Shown: positions 46,331 to 57,203, numbered from the stretch's first letter. The stretch is 63,908 bases of DNA from Bacteroidales bacterium (GCA_019038645.1 JAHOYT010000011.1:1-63908), one strand, 5' to 3'. Translations and numbers: made by a program. Notes: generated by a model from the letters alone, not told the origin.

Positions 46331-46945
46331 ATGTTATTGCATATACATCCGGACAATCCTAATCAAAGGGAAATCGCATTGGCGGTTGAGGCATTGAAAA
46401 ATGACGGATTGATTATTTATCCAACAGATACTGTTTATGGTCTTGCATGGAATATTAATAGTCCTAAGGCATTTGACCGGATTGTAAGAATTAAAGGTAA
46501 AAATGCTTTAAAGGAGAATTTTTCTTTAGTGTGCAATGATATTAGCCAGGTATCACAGTTCACTCTACACATAAATAATCCTACATTTAAATTGCTAAAA
46601 CATAATCTTCCCGGACCATTTACATTTATTCTGAATGCAAACAATAGCGTTCCGAAATTTCATAAGTCAAAAAAGAAAACTGTAGGAATAAGAATTCCCG
46701 ATAATAATATTGCCATGGAATTGGTTAATCGTTTGGGAAATCCAATTATGACAACATCATTACATGATGAGGATGAAATTATTGAATATATGACAGATCC
46801 TGAGCTGATACATGAAAAATATGAGCATCTGGTTGATTTTGTTATTGATGGCGGATACGGTAAGAATGAAGCTTCAACCGTTGTTGATTGTACCGGAGAA
46901 AGTTTTGAAATTATTCGTCAGGGACCAGAGGAGCTGGAATTCTAG
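46331..46945 (+). CDS. L-threonylcarbamoyladenylate synthase-family protein (Sua5/YciO/YrdC)
   Basis: A 204-residue YrdC-fold protein: LIIYPTDTVYGLAWN, KNALKENFSLVC, GPFTFILNA and TVGIRIPDN. This family makes threonylcarbamoyl-AMP for t6A modification of tRNA; it could instead be the YciO branch of the family, whose role is less clear. The KxR/SxN signature could not be checked by alignment. Confidence 0.88.
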   Translation: MLLHIHPDNPNQREIALAVEALKNDGLIIYPTDTVYGLAWNINSPKAFDRIVRIKGKNALKENFSLVCNDISQVSQFTLHINNPTFKLLKHNLPGPFTFILNANNSVPKFHKSKKKTVGIRIPDNNIAMELVNRLGNPIMTTSLHDEDEIIEYMTDPELIHEKYEHLVDFVIDGGYGKNEASTVVDCTGESFEIIRQGPEELEF

Positions 46946-47024
46946 CTCTGAATATTTGGATTTGAGTTTGGAATTCATTCTCAGATAGAAACTAAAATAG
47001 TATTCCGGTTTTTTATCACTTATC

Positions 47025-47729
47025 TTAACTCATTTTCTTTTCGAGCTTTATCCAGTTATACAATCCATAAATTGCATTTGCCAAAAATGCTATCCACATT
47101 ACTAAAACTGCTACATCATTTCCGCCATTAATTAATACTGTAAACCACATAATTACGGACACAATATCGACTAAAATCCACAGAACCCATTGTTCCACAA
47201 AAACAAATACCATTAAAATCATTGCAATAACCGACATTACCGTTGAAGATGAATCAATAAATGGTAAATTTCCTCCTAAGTACTTTAAAAAATAACCATA
47301 CAGGATTGTTCCGGCAATTGTTACCAAAAACCATAATATTCTTTGTTTATTTGTCATATATCTAACCCTGATATTATTTTTTTTCTTTGAAACTGTACGT
47401 TTTCTCCATAAATAAATTCCAACAAACTGCATTGGCAAAAAGTAGATCATATTTAGCATAACTTCACCATAATATTGACTACTAAATGCAACATATGCAT
47501 ACGCTATTACGCTTATTATTCCAAAATAATAGTTTGCGATTTTACCCTTAGCAACAAGAACTACGCACCATATTCCTGTAAGTGAAGCAACAACTCCAAC
47601 GAAAGAATCCTTCCAATAAACAGAAAGGCTAACAATTATAATTGTAAACAACGACAACCATAATTTTTCATATAAATCCCAATCTGCGAAATAGTGTTTT
47701 AAGCGATTCATTTTATCAGTTTGATTCAT
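47025..47729 (-). CDS. pnuC: Nicotinamide riboside transporter PnuC family
   Basis: A 234-residue membrane protein with about seven helices. It shows the PnuC marks WDLYEKLWL, KIANYYFGIISVIAYAYVAF, YGEVMLNMIYFLPMQFVG and EQWVLWILVDIVSVIMWF. It takes up nicotinamide riboside or a related vitamin. No TPP riboswitch is visible upstream, so thiamine transport (PnuT) is less likely. Confidence 0.88.
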   Translation of the reverse strand: MNQTDKMNRLKHYFADWDLYEKLWLSLFTIIIVSLSVYWKDSFVGVVASLTGIWCVVLVAKGKIANYYFGIISVIAYAYVAFSSQYYGEVMLNMIYFLPMQFVGIYLWRKRTVSKKKNNIRVRYMTNKQRILWFLVTIAGTILYGYFLKYLGGNLPFIDSSSTVMSVIAMILMVFVFVEQWVLWILVDIVSVIMWFTVLINGGNDVAVLVMWIAFLANAIYGLYNWIKLEKKMS

Positions 47730-47809
47730 AATTATTACTTTGGATGACCGGGTATGAAATTAATGATTTTAGGACAATAAAAAAACTGAAGTTTGTTAGA
47801 AACTGGTTG

Positions 47810-49258
47810 TTATTTTTTCCAGAATGCTGGTGAAAATAATACTAATACTGTAAATAACTCTAATCTGCCAATTAACATCAGAAATGATAAAAACCATTTA
47901 CCAAAAACAGGTATATGAGAATAATTTTCCGCGGGTCCAACCATTCCAATTCCAGGACCAATATTACCCAACGTTGCTGCAACTGCACCGAGAGACGTTT
48001 CCACATCGTATCCCAGAGATGATATAATGATTGTACTTATGATTGATATCATCATATAAAACACAACAAAAGCAAGGATATTTGAAATAATTTGAGCAGG
48101 AACACTTTTGCCATTTATTCGTACCGGAATAACAGCATTTGGATGAATAATTCTTTTTAGTTCCTGATAACTGTTTTTTAGTAAAAGAGTTACCCTTACA
48201 ATTTTAATACTACCACCTGTTGATCCGGCAGAACCTCCAAAAAACATCAGCGCAAAAATCATAACAACAACAAATGGCATCCATTGCATGTAATCAACTG
48301 TTGCAAAACCTGTCGTCGTTAAAATTGAAACAACCTGGAAAAGCGAGTCACGGAATGATTTCTCAGGATTATATCCTTCATAATGCCAAAGGACAATTGA
48401 TATAGCCACAGTAAATAAAACTACAAATCCAAGGTAATATCTGAACTCTTCATTTTTAAATACTTTTCCAAATTTTAAATGCAGTGCAAAATATGATAGT
48501 GTAAAATTAGTACCGGCAAGAAACATGAAAACAATAATTACATAATGAATAAAAGGAGAGTCGTAATGTGCAATGCTGGCTTGTTTTGTAGAATATCCTC
48601 CTGTAGCCATTGTTGTAAATGAATGGTTAACAGCATCGAACCAGTTCATTCCCCCAATTTTCAACAATATTATTTCTGCAACCGTAAATAATATATAAAT
48701 ACCCCAAAGTCTTTTGGCAGTTTCTTTTACCCTTGGATGAAGCTTGTCAGGAGTGGGACCAGGCACTTCTGCAATGAACAATTGCATTCCTCCGATACCA
48801 AACATTGGAAGTATTGCAATTGAAAGAACAATAATACCCATACCGCCAAGCCATTGTGTTAAACTTCTCCAGAATAACAAACCTTTCGGCATAGCTTCAA
48901 TATCATTTAAAATTGATGCTCCGGTTGTCGTAAATCCAGAAATTGTTTCAAAAAAAGCATCAGTATAAGATGGAATTGCGCCACTTATAACAAAAGGTAA
49001 TGCTCCAAACAATGAAAAAACTACCCATACAAGGCTTACAATAATGTACCCTTCGCGTTTATTAATATATTTTTCCGCATTACCAGCGGCTAATCGTAAT
49101 AAAATGCCGGTAACAATACAGATACCGGTTGTTATAATTAATGCAAAAAAATCAGACTGACCGTAATACAAACTTACAACCGAAGATATTCCAAGGAAGA
49201 ATCCTTCTATCAAAAGAAGTAATCCCATAACCTGGAAAATGATCTTTCTGTTTATCAT
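47810..49258 (-). CDS. trkH: TrkH-family potassium uptake channel
   Basis: A 482-residue protein with four pore repeats, including FFETISGFTTTGAS, NHSFTTMATGGYST, and later VVSILTTTGFATVDY and AVAATLGNIGPGIG as the selectivity-filter regions. It imports K+ with the NAD-binding partner TrkA, which is encoded 2 bp upstream. Confidence 0.94.
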   Translation of the reverse strand: MINRKIIFQVMGLLLLIEGFFLGISSVVSLYYGQSDFFALIITTGICIVTGILLRLAAGNAEKYINKREGYIIVSLVWVVFSLFGALPFVISGAIPSYTDAFFETISGFTTTGASILNDIEAMPKGLLFWRSLTQWLGGMGIIVLSIAILPMFGIGGMQLFIAEVPGPTPDKLHPRVKETAKRLWGIYILFTVAEIILLKIGGMNWFDAVNHSFTTMATGGYSTKQASIAHYDSPFIHYVIIVFMFLAGTNFTLSYFALHLKFGKVFKNEEFRYYLGFVVLFTVAISIVLWHYEGYNPEKSFRDSLFQVVSILTTTGFATVDYMQWMPFVVVMIFALMFFGGSAGSTGGSIKIVRVTLLLKNSYQELKRIIHPNAVIPVRINGKSVPAQIISNILAFVVFYMMISIISTIIISSLGYDVETSLGAVAATLGNIGPGIGMVGPAENYSHIPVFGKWFLSFLMLIGRLELFTVLVLFSPAFWKK

Positions 49259-49260
49259 TT

Positions 49261-50598
49261 TTAATTAAAAAAGTTATCCAGTTTTTTTACAGCAGAAGGC
49301 AGCGCAAATACAACGACTCTGTCTTCAGGATTTATTTGTGTATTTCCTTTTGCAATAAATGCTTTTTCGCCTCTGATAACACCACCGACAATTGCATCTT
49401 TCGGGAAATCAATTTCCCTTAAGTTTCCTTTGGTTATTTTTGAATTTTGTTTTGCGACAAATTCCAGAACATCAGCATCCGAACCCGTTAAGCATTTCAT
49501 GGTTTCAACTTCGGCACTTAATGTAAATTTAAATATTCTGCTTGCAGTAATAAGTTTTTTATTAATGATTGTATCAATACCCATGCTTTCTCCCAAATCA
49601 ATATAATCAATGTTCTCTATTTCGGCTATAGTTTTTTTAACACCCATTTTTTTGGCCAGAATACATGATAATATATTGGTTTCGGAATTTCCGGTAACAG
49701 CAATAAAAGTATCCATCTTGCTTAATCCTTCTTCATTTAAAAGATCAATATTTCTTCCATCTCCGTTAACAACCAGTGTGTTTTGAAGATAGTCGGCAAG
49801 TTTGATACTTTTTTCTTTGTTGATTTCAATCAGCTTAATATTAAATCTGTTTTCAAGCGATTTTGCAGTTCGTTTACCTATGCGACTTCCCCCAAGAATC
49901 ATTACATCTTTAATATCAATTTTTTTCTTTCCTGAGTATTTCAATACATCTTTAATACCGGCTTTATTTGTAACAACATAGGCAAGATCATTTAACTGAA
50001 ACTGGTCGTTTCCTCCAGGAATAATAGTTTTCCCTTTTCGCGTTATAGCTACTGCTCTGAATTCAATTTCTTTTATAGCGGCAATTTCACTCAATGATTG
50101 ATTTAGTACAGGTGCATTTTCATTAAGCTTTACAACATATAGTGACAACTTACCTCCTGAAAAATCAACTGATTCAAAAATCTCAGCGTGACCAAGTAAA
50201 TCAACAACTTCTTTAGCTGCAATTCTTTCAGGATATATTAGATAATCAATACCTAAACTGGTAAAGTGAGATATGTTCTCAGGTTCAATATATTCGTTAT
50301 TATCAACCCGTGCAATTGTTTTTTTAGCTCCAAGCTTTTTTGCAATTATTGAAGCAGTAATGTTTGTTTCTTCAGAATGTGTAGCAGCAATAAACAAATC
50401 AGCTTTTTTTACTTTTGCATCTTTTAATGTTTCAACCGAAGTAGCTGAGCCTAAAATAGTAAGTAAATCAACATTGGAATCAATATTTTTTAGACTTTCC
50501 TCGTCAGGGTCAATAACTATGATGTCGTGAAATTCACTGCTTAACATTTTTGCCAGATGTGTTCCTACTTCTCCGGCTCCGGCAACAATAATTTTCAT
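49261..50598 (-). CDS. trkA: Trk potassium system NAD-binding subunit
   Basis: A 445-residue protein with two tandem RCK modules. The first begins KIIVAGAGEVGTHLAKML and the second VMILGGSRIGKRTAKSL (about residue 232). Each Rossmann unit is followed by a TrkA-C domain. It binds NAD(H)/ATP and gates TrkH. Confidence 0.94.
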   Translation of the reverse strand: MKIIVAGAGEVGTHLAKMLSSEFHDIIVIDPDEESLKNIDSNVDLLTILGSATSVETLKDAKVKKADLFIAATHSEETNITASIIAKKLGAKKTIARVDNNEYIEPENISHFTSLGIDYLIYPERIAAKEVVDLLGHAEIFESVDFSGGKLSLYVVKLNENAPVLNQSLSEIAAIKEIEFRAVAITRKGKTIIPGGNDQFQLNDLAYVVTNKAGIKDVLKYSGKKKIDIKDVMILGGSRIGKRTAKSLENRFNIKLIEINKEKSIKLADYLQNTLVVNGDGRNIDLLNEEGLSKMDTFIAVTGNSETNILSCILAKKMGVKKTIAEIENIDYIDLGESMGIDTIINKKLITASRIFKFTLSAEVETMKCLTGSDADVLEFVAKQNSKITKGNLREIDFPKDAIVGGVIRGEKAFIAKGNTQINPEDRVVVFALPSAVKKLDNFFN

Positions 50599-50729
50599 TC
50601 TGTTAATTTAAAAATTTCTGAAATAGACTTTCTTTAAATGATGCTCAATAATAAAGAGCAAAGTAAAATATTCTAACCCGAAATTTCTATTAATAATGTA
50701 TTTTTTTTATAAACTGATCATATTTATAC

Positions 50730-52805
50730 TTAAAGATATCTTACAAATGCACCATTTTCAGCAACATTATGAAATTTAATATCAAAGTTATCACATTCCT
50801 TTTTCCAATTCCTGATTTTGTAAAATGAATTGGATGAATCAAAGATAATGTTATCGAATTCGAAATATGATATTAGCTCCGAAATATTTATATCTGTATT
50901 TTCCGATAATATTATATAATTGATTTTTATTTTTGTTAATGATCTGAAACTTAAAATATTATTGTTTTTTAAATGCAGTATTTTTTTATCTCCAAATGTG
51001 AATGAAGTAAAATACTTATCGCTGGTATTTGGTTCATAGGGATTAATTTTTTTTATTTTTTGCTTTCTCCATAACGGTGATACACTGTAAGCGATATTGT
51101 CTGTGGCAATGTCAACATCTGAATCACACAAAAAACAGGAATTATTGCCATTAATCATATTAATTGCAGTAAGTCCCTTTATATTATGAACAACAAATAC
51201 TGTATTCTGTGATATTTTATAGTTCATTACAATATTGTAGCTAATACACCCTATTAAAATCCAAACTGAAGCTTTTAGAAAATGATATCGTTTTGTAATC
51301 ATAAAAAAAGACATGAATAATACCAGAAATAGCAGTATTATAACTTCGTTCCCGTCAATTAAAATATTTTCAATTTTTGAAAAAGGTAATTGTTCAATAA
51401 AGTTTACATTGTTATTTAACAGGAGTGTAACATAGTACAGGCCTTTTGATATGTATGCTGAAAGGAATTCTGAAAAAGAAAATGCAAATAATAAAATTGC
51501 TCCGTAGATAACAATTATGGCTATAGGTATTATAATAATATTAGATAGAATAAAATACAATGGAAACTGGTTAAAATAGTGTATTGTGATTGGAAATGTA
51601 CCAATTTGAGCAGCAATTGCAACGGTAATCAATTGCCAGATATAATCGGGTATCTTATGTTTAAAATTGATTAAAGAGTAGATTTTTGGCTGAAAAAATA
51701 CAATACTAATAACTGCTGCATATGATAACTGAAAACCAACATTCATTATTGAATATGGATTTATTATTAGTAGTAAAAATGCTGAGGCAGAAATTGTATT
51801 GTAAATGTTTATTTGCCTGTCAAACATTCTTCCCATACAAACAAATGTAAACATTATAGTTGCTCTGAAAACGGAATCTGAGAGCCCTGTTAGAAATGCA
51901 TAAAAAAACAGAACGATTATAATAATTACTGATTGTATAATTTTACCATATTTATTTCTTTGAAGAAAAAACAGGATTTTACATAATATTATAAATATAA
52001 TTCCAACGTGCAGACCGGAAACGGCAAGTATGTGCATTGCACCGCTTGCAGAAAAACTTTCTTTTAGCTCAGGGGTTAATTCGTTTTTATAGCCCAGAGT
52101 CAGTGCAGATAAAACAGCAAACTCATCTCCGGAAATATTTCTGCTTTTATAAATGTTTAATAAAACCTGTTGTGCTTTATGTGAATATTGAAAAATTTTA
52201 CCTCCTTTTTCATGTGCAATAATCTTATAGCTGTCGGATTTTATATAAGTCTGATAATAAATTTCTTTGTATTTAAGATATTTTTTATAGTTGAACTCAT
52301 ATGGATTTCCATTACTTGTGACCTCGTTGATATATGCTTTTGCTAATACCTGATCCCCATAATTTAACTTAAGAGCGTTCGTGTCTTTCTGAAAATAACA
52401 TATTATTTGTGAGCTGTTTGTAAACCAGTTAACAGAGTCTTTTAATGAGTTCAGTTTTAAAATTACTTTAACAGAGTTCTCTGTTTCTTTAGGTTGTTCA
52501 ACAATTGTTGCTATAAATGTTTGTTCATCTTTACTAAAACTAAATTTATTGTGCTGTGTAATGCTTACTAACTGAATTCCGGAAAGAATTAAGAAAATAA
52601 AAATAAATATCCCCTGAACTTTATTTAACAAATAATTTATGTTAAGCTTTAAAACTGAAAATAAAAGTGTAAATGTAAAAAATATGGATAGTATAATGAA
52701 TATCAGAAAACTGTTGACAGGGAAATTAATCTGGATAAGTATTCCCAAAATAAAGGGAACAACAAACCGGAAAAAGGGAGTTTGATGCAGGAACTTCTCG
52801 AACAT
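50730..52805 (-). CDS. comEC: ComEC/Rec2-type DNA uptake channel
   Basis: A 691-residue membrane protein. The N-terminal DUF4131 region (about 1-170) is followed by the Competence channel domain (about 215-500), including HILAVSGLHVGIIFIIL and GLSDSVFRATIMF. The C-terminal 170 residues look like a metallo-beta-lactamase domain that has lost its metal ligands: where HxHxDH is expected, the sequence reads YIILSENTDIN. It would carry single-stranded DNA across the inner membrane in natural transformation, with nuclease function absent or supplied elsewhere. Confidence 0.88.
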   Translation of the reverse strand: MFEKFLHQTPFFRFVVPFILGILIQINFPVNSFLIFIILSIFFTFTLLFSVLKLNINYLLNKVQGIFIFIFLILSGIQLVSITQHNKFSFSKDEQTFIATIVEQPKETENSVKVILKLNSLKDSVNWFTNSSQIICYFQKDTNALKLNYGDQVLAKAYINEVTSNGNPYEFNYKKYLKYKEIYYQTYIKSDSYKIIAHEKGGKIFQYSHKAQQVLLNIYKSRNISGDEFAVLSALTLGYKNELTPELKESFSASGAMHILAVSGLHVGIIFIILCKILFFLQRNKYGKIIQSVIIIIVLFFYAFLTGLSDSVFRATIMFTFVCMGRMFDRQINIYNTISASAFLLLIINPYSIMNVGFQLSYAAVISIVFFQPKIYSLINFKHKIPDYIWQLITVAIAAQIGTFPITIHYFNQFPLYFILSNIIIIPIAIIVIYGAILLFAFSFSEFLSAYISKGLYYVTLLLNNNVNFIEQLPFSKIENILIDGNEVIILLFLVLFMSFFMITKRYHFLKASVWILIGCISYNIVMNYKISQNTVFVVHNIKGLTAINMINGNNSCFLCDSDVDIATDNIAYSVSPLWRKQKIKKINPYEPNTSDKYFTSFTFGDKKILHLKNNNILSFRSLTKIKINYIILSENTDINISELISYFEFDNIIFDSSNSFYKIRNWKKECDNFDIKFHNVAENGAFVRYL

Positions 52806-52881
52806 TTAAATTAAAAGCAAGGTTAAAAATTAAAGTTAAATCTTTTTAATTGAAGAAAATAATCATAATGAAATTTAATAT

Positions 52882-52911
52882 AAAAAAAAGCGGCCAACCG
52901 GCCGCTTTTTT
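52882..52911 (-). terminator. Terminator after the T9SS protein gene
   Basis: AAAAAAAGCGGCC-AACC-GGCCGCTTTTTT, a GC-rich stem, 24 bases past the stop. Confidence 0.85.
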
Positions 52912-52934
52912 ATTTATAAGAGCTTGTTCTAAAT

Positions 52935-55900
52935 TTATTTAATAATAATTTTAGAAACTTTTCTGTTATCTCCATTGTTAATACTTACATAATAAATACC
53001 AGCATTCATTTGTGTAAGGTCAATAGTTGTTATATTTTCAGAGACTCTTGCCTTATAAACCATTATTCCAATTATATCATAAACTTCAACAAAGAACTTT
53101 TCTTTATCTGTATTGTTTAATTCAAGTTTAAATAATCCGTTACTTGGATTTGGATATAGTTTATAGTTTGCAGTAACGTCACTTATTCCTGTTGAAGAAA
53201 GTACTGTAACAGTATACGTTTTTGTTGTTGTACCATCCTCTGCTGTAACAATTACTTTATAATCACTTGCAAGATCAGTAGCAACAGTCGATCCGTCAGC
53301 TTCATAAGTTTCAAAATCAGCACCTGAAGCAGGTGTAAGATTTGATTCAAAATCAGCAAGAGTTTCACCTGCCGGTACGTCTGTAATAGTTTTTGCACCA
53401 TCATCAACAGTGTATTCAGTTGATGTTACAAATGCTTCAGTACTTAAATTGTCCAGATAAGATCCAAGATCATCAAAATAATTTGCATCTTCCACGGTCC
53501 ACTCAGAATCAGTTTCATTTGTTCCGGAAGAAGCTGTCCAATCTGTATTACCTATAACAATGCCTGCTTTTCTTAGTATTGTATGATTTTGTCCACCTGT
53601 ACTATTTCCGGCAACACTTATAGTTGCATCGGATAAAGGCTCCCCAAAAGCATCAATTAATACATCATCTTTGAATAAACCAACGGCATCATTACCATTA
53701 AATGAAGTGACATTACATCCGTCACATGCATCCGGTGTAGAATAATCGGCTGTGATTTTTAAATCTGCTTCTGTATGAAGAGTATTTCCTGCATCAGCTT
53801 CCTCATTGATAATTACATATACATCTTTTGAAGTCAGAGTTCCTGATAATGGAAGTACAGCTCTTGTATCAGCAGCATCTGAAACAGTTCCCCATCCTCC
53901 TCCATTGTTAGAGTATTTTATTGAATAGGCACTTAAATCTACATCGCTATCAGTAGGGTTGTAAATTTCAATTGCCTTATTATTACCTCCATCAGGTTCT
54001 ATTATTTCAGAAATAAATAAATCTGTTGTTGCTACTTCTGATACATTAAATGTAGAACTAATTTCAGAATTTAATGTTCCACTGGCTGCTGTCAATGTTG
54101 TTCCTGTTCCTTCAGCTGAAAACGATAAAGCATCAAATGTTGCAACACCAGCAGTTGGAGTTTCAGCAACCGGAGTACCATCTAAAGTTGCACCGGCGGC
54201 AGTAATTGAGATATCTGTAACATAATCAGTATCAATATTTCCGTTTGCATCAACTGCTTCAACAACAACTGCAGGAGTAATTGCATCTCCAATATAAACA
54301 TTTGTTGGTTGAGTAGAGAAATTAAGATCAGTTGCTAAAACATCAATTGTAATATCATTTCCTACAACATCTGCAGAAAAAGTACTTACAAATTCTGAAG
54401 TAATTCCTTTAGTTTCAAAACCATGCTGATCAGCATCAACAAAGAACTGAATTATCTTACCATCAGCAACTGTTGGTTGAAGAATCAGGTATAATATTAC
54501 ATTTACACTTCCTCCGTCAGTAACAGAAATTTCTTCGTCGGCAATTGGGAATGCAACTGAATCTACACCAAATACAGGTTCTCCTACTAATTCAACAGGA
54601 ACGCCATCAACTTCAAAGTATCCGCTGTCAATTTCAGTATCAAAATCAATTGTCATATTCGGACCATAGAAAAGAACTATCTGGCTTACTTTTGTGTCTA
54701 TACCGTCTGCAGTACCTGCATCGTTAATGTCGAATGAGAACACTTCAAACGCTTCAGCATCTTCGTCACCATCCACAACAGCAACAGTAGCCGTTGCTAC
54801 TTGTGTAGTAGGATCTACTACTTCCGAATCTGTATCCGGAACTATATCACTAACAGTAATAACATAAGTTTTTTCAGTTATACCATCTTCGGCTGTACCA
54901 ATAAGTTTATAACCTGTTGCTAAATCACCAGCAGGAGTTGTCCCGTCTGCTTCATAAACTACAAAACTTCCTTGTTCAGGTGGAGTAATATTAAGCTGGA
55001 ATGTGGCTAAATCAGTTCCATTTGGAACATCTGTAATAGTTTCCAGACCATCGTCTACTGTATAAACGCTTGATGTTACCGTAGCATCTGTTAAAACAGC
55101 ATTTCGGGTAATTGTGTAAGTTGAAGATGTTATACCATCAGCAGCTGTTACAATTAATAATTTTGTATCATCTAATGTGCCTGCAGGAGTTGTTCCGTCC
55201 GCATCAAAAACATTAAATGTAGCAGTATCAGCTTCTTCCATATTATTTTTAAAGACAACCAATGAAGTACTAAATGGAATATCTGTTATTTCTAATAATC
55301 CCTGATCAACAGCATAAACAGCTGAACCAACTGTATCAGTGGCAGATAAAATATCATCTGCATCTCTTGCTAATAGTTTACGTTCACTGTACGAGTAATG
55401 CCCTATACCAGTTATAGTTATATCATCATTTGCAACTGGTGCATAAGCGTATATATCATCATCCGTTAAAAGCGCTCCACTACCATCATTTATTTCATAT
55501 TGTCCAAAACTTGCATCAGGATTAGTAACTTCTGCATCAATAATTTTTACTAAAACTCCTTCATATGACTCTCCTAATGTTACTGTAGTTATTACAGATG
55601 CATCCGGCAATGTATTTCCTGAATTATTAAGAGTATACGAGGTAACCGAATTTAATCTTGTTAAATCATAGTCTTCTTCAACTGAAGCTTCAATTGTAAT
55701 ACTATCACCAATAGCAGGTGTGTTTGTTCCATCATTTACCTGAATTCCGTTCCATTCTCCGGTTCCATCCTGAATAAAATAATTTCCACCATCAATAGCA
55801 GTTACAATTCCTGATGTTATTACTATATGTCCATCATAATTAGATAAATCTCCATCGTTATCTGATTGAATATCGTTAATAGTTGGAGTAGAAACTACAG

Positions 55901-57203
55901 TTAAAACAAGACTTGAGTCCATAACGGTTGTATCGGAAATATCCATTACAGCAATCTTATATAAGTCACTATAACCAGCATCAGAAGGAATTGTAAATGC
56001 TTCTGTTCCGTCGCATGGAGTATCATCAACCATTAATTCCCATGCATCATTTGCAGGAACAAATGCAAAAATATCAACAGTAGTAACATTTGCATGCCCC
56101 CATGTAACTGTAACCTCATCTCCTGCATAATATTTCTCTCCACCAACTGGGTTGGTTAATTGTATGTAATTTGTAGGAATAGTTGTAAATGTAGTGTTAT
56201 TTACGCTTGTATTTACTTCACCAGAACTATTGTATACTGGGCCAAATTCAACATAATAATCAGTACTATTTGTTAAATTACTTGTAGGATCTATTGTAAT
56301 TACGAATGGGTCAGCATTGCTATATGTCATAGTTGCAGGAACGTCTGCTCCAGCAGCATCTGTTTCTTTGAATGTAATTAAAGTAGATAAATCACCATCA
56401 ACTATTTCAGTTGTTCCATCCGATTTGTAAATTTTTTCATCGAATGTAATGGTTATCGTTTTGTCAATAGCAATAAATGTTTCACCATCAGCAGGATCAA
56501 AAGTTGCAGGTAGAACAGGCACTTCACCTGTCACTCTAATATTGTCAAATCCAATCTCTTCACTAGCTCCATCCATGTATACTTTAATAGTTAAATCTAA
56601 GGTAGATCCGTCTGGAATATTACAAGAGAACTCTTGCATTGCAGTTCCGAGCCTATTTGTGCCATTTACATCAGCTTCACCGTCAAAATCTGCATCAAGT
56701 CCAATAGGTTCATTATAATCATCCGCAGTTCTTTCATAGCTAAACCAGATTCCATTTTGTTCAGCACCACCATTTATACTATAAACTACTTTAATGTAAT
56801 CAGCAATATCATAAGCAGAAGATCCTGGTCCGTTTTCGTTACCAGCTCCAAATAATCCTTTTAGAGTTATACTTGTATAACCAGAGATATCAATTGTATT
56901 AAATACAATAGTTTGTTCTTTAGAAGCATCTCCTCCACCATCGTCCGTATCTTCTGCTCCCCAAAAATAGGTGCCGTCAAACGCAGTATACGCTCCCGTT
57001 ACATTAGATATATCTGAACCATCTGTTCTGTTGAAATGGTCGCTAGTTCCGTCATTAAATCCACCAGATGATGAAGCCGTATATCTAGTTCCGTGGCCAT
57101 CAGTTTCAAAGCTCTCCTGGAGAATTGTTGTTTGTCCATTAACCCACCCTATGCTTAATGCAATAAAGAAGGTCAATAAAATTTTAAGTAAATTTTTTTT
57201 CAT
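52935..57203 (-). CDS. Large T9SS-secreted multidomain surface protein
   Basis: A 1422-residue protein with a signal peptide (LLKILLTFFIALSIGWVNGQ). In order: a MAM/jelly-roll-like adhesive region (about 25-230), a SbsA-type Ig-like domain (about 235-340, PADGETFIAIDKTITITFDE), an Ig-like domain (about 350-440), an OB-like region (about 445-620), two copies of an about 75-residue repeat (about 620-780), further Ig-like segments, a lamin-tail domain (about 1060-1210), a third copy of the repeat, and the C-terminal T9SS type A sorting domain (about 1340-1422, YPNPSNGLFKLEL...SKIIIK). It would be exported and anchored or released at the outer membrane. No enzyme domain is visible; adhesion or matrix binding is likely. 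Confidence 0.85.
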   Translation of the reverse strand: MKKNLLKILLTFFIALSIGWVNGQTTILQESFETDGHGTRYTASSSGGFNDGTSDHFNRTDGSDISNVTGAYTAFDGTYFWGAEDTDDGGGDASKEQTIVFNTIDISGYTSITLKGLFGAGNENGPGSSAYDIADYIKVVYSINGGAEQNGIWFSYERTADDYNEPIGLDADFDGEADVNGTNRLGTAMQEFSCNIPDGSTLDLTIKVYMDGASEEIGFDNIRVTGEVPVLPATFDPADGETFIAIDKTITITFDEKIYKSDGTTEIVDGDLSTLITFKETDAAGADVPATMTYSNADPFVITIDPTSNLTNSTDYYVEFGPVYNSSGEVNTSVNNTTFTTIPTNYIQLTNPVGGEKYYAGDEVTVTWGHANVTTVDIFAFVPANDAWELMVDDTPCDGTEAFTIPSDAGYSDLYKIAVMDISDTTVMDSSLVLTVVSTPTINDIQSDNDGDLSNYDGHIVITSGIVTAIDGGNYFIQDGTGEWNGIQVNDGTNTPAIGDSITIEASVEEDYDLTRLNSVTSYTLNNSGNTLPDASVITTVTLGESYEGVLVKIIDAEVTNPDASFGQYEINDGSGALLTDDDIYAYAPVANDDITITGIGHYSYSERKLLARDADDILSATDTVGSAVYAVDQGLLEITDIPFSTSLVVFKNNMEEADTATFNVFDADGTTPAGTLDDTKLLIVTAADGITSSTYTITRNAVLTDATVTSSVYTVDDGLETITDVPNGTDLATFQLNITPPEQGSFVVYEADGTTPAGDLATGYKLIGTAEDGITEKTYVITVSDIVPDTDSEVVDPTTQVATATVAVVDGDEDAEAFEVFSFDINDAGTADGIDTKVSQIVLFYGPNMTIDFDTEIDSGYFEVDGVPVELVGEPVFGVDSVAFPIADEEISVTDGGSVNVILYLILQPTVADGKIIQFFVDADQHGFETKGITSEFVSTFSADVVGNDITIDVLATDLNFSTQPTNVYIGDAITPAVVVEAVDANGNIDTDYVTDISITAAGATLDGTPVAETPTAGVATFDALSFSAEGTGTTLTAASGTLNSEISSTFNVSEVATTDLFISEIIEPDGGNNKAIEIYNPTDSDVDLSAYSIKYSNNGGGWGTVSDAADTRAVLPLSGTLTSKDVYVIINEEADAGNTLHTEADLKITADYSTPDACDGCNVTSFNGNDAVGLFKDDVLIDAFGEPLSDATISVAGNSTGGQNHTILRKAGIVIGNTDWTASSGTNETDSEWTVEDANYFDDLGSYLDNLSTEAFVTSTEYTVDDGAKTITDVPAGETLADFESNLTPASGADFETYEADGSTVATDLASDYKVIVTAEDGTTTKTYTVTVLSSTGISDVTANYKLYPNPSNGLFKLELNNTDKEKFFVEVYDIIGIMVYKARVSENITTIDLTQMNAGIYYVSINNGDNRKVSKIIIK

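Noticed and set aside
47730-47809. TPP or other riboswitch before pnuC
   Set aside because: No thi-box or other riboswitch core is visible in the short upstream region.
53160-55400. Possible CRISPR-like repeat spacing at the DNA level in the T9SS gene
   Set aside because: The repeats are in the protein sequence, about 75 residues long and diverged, with no short identical DNA repeats or spacers.
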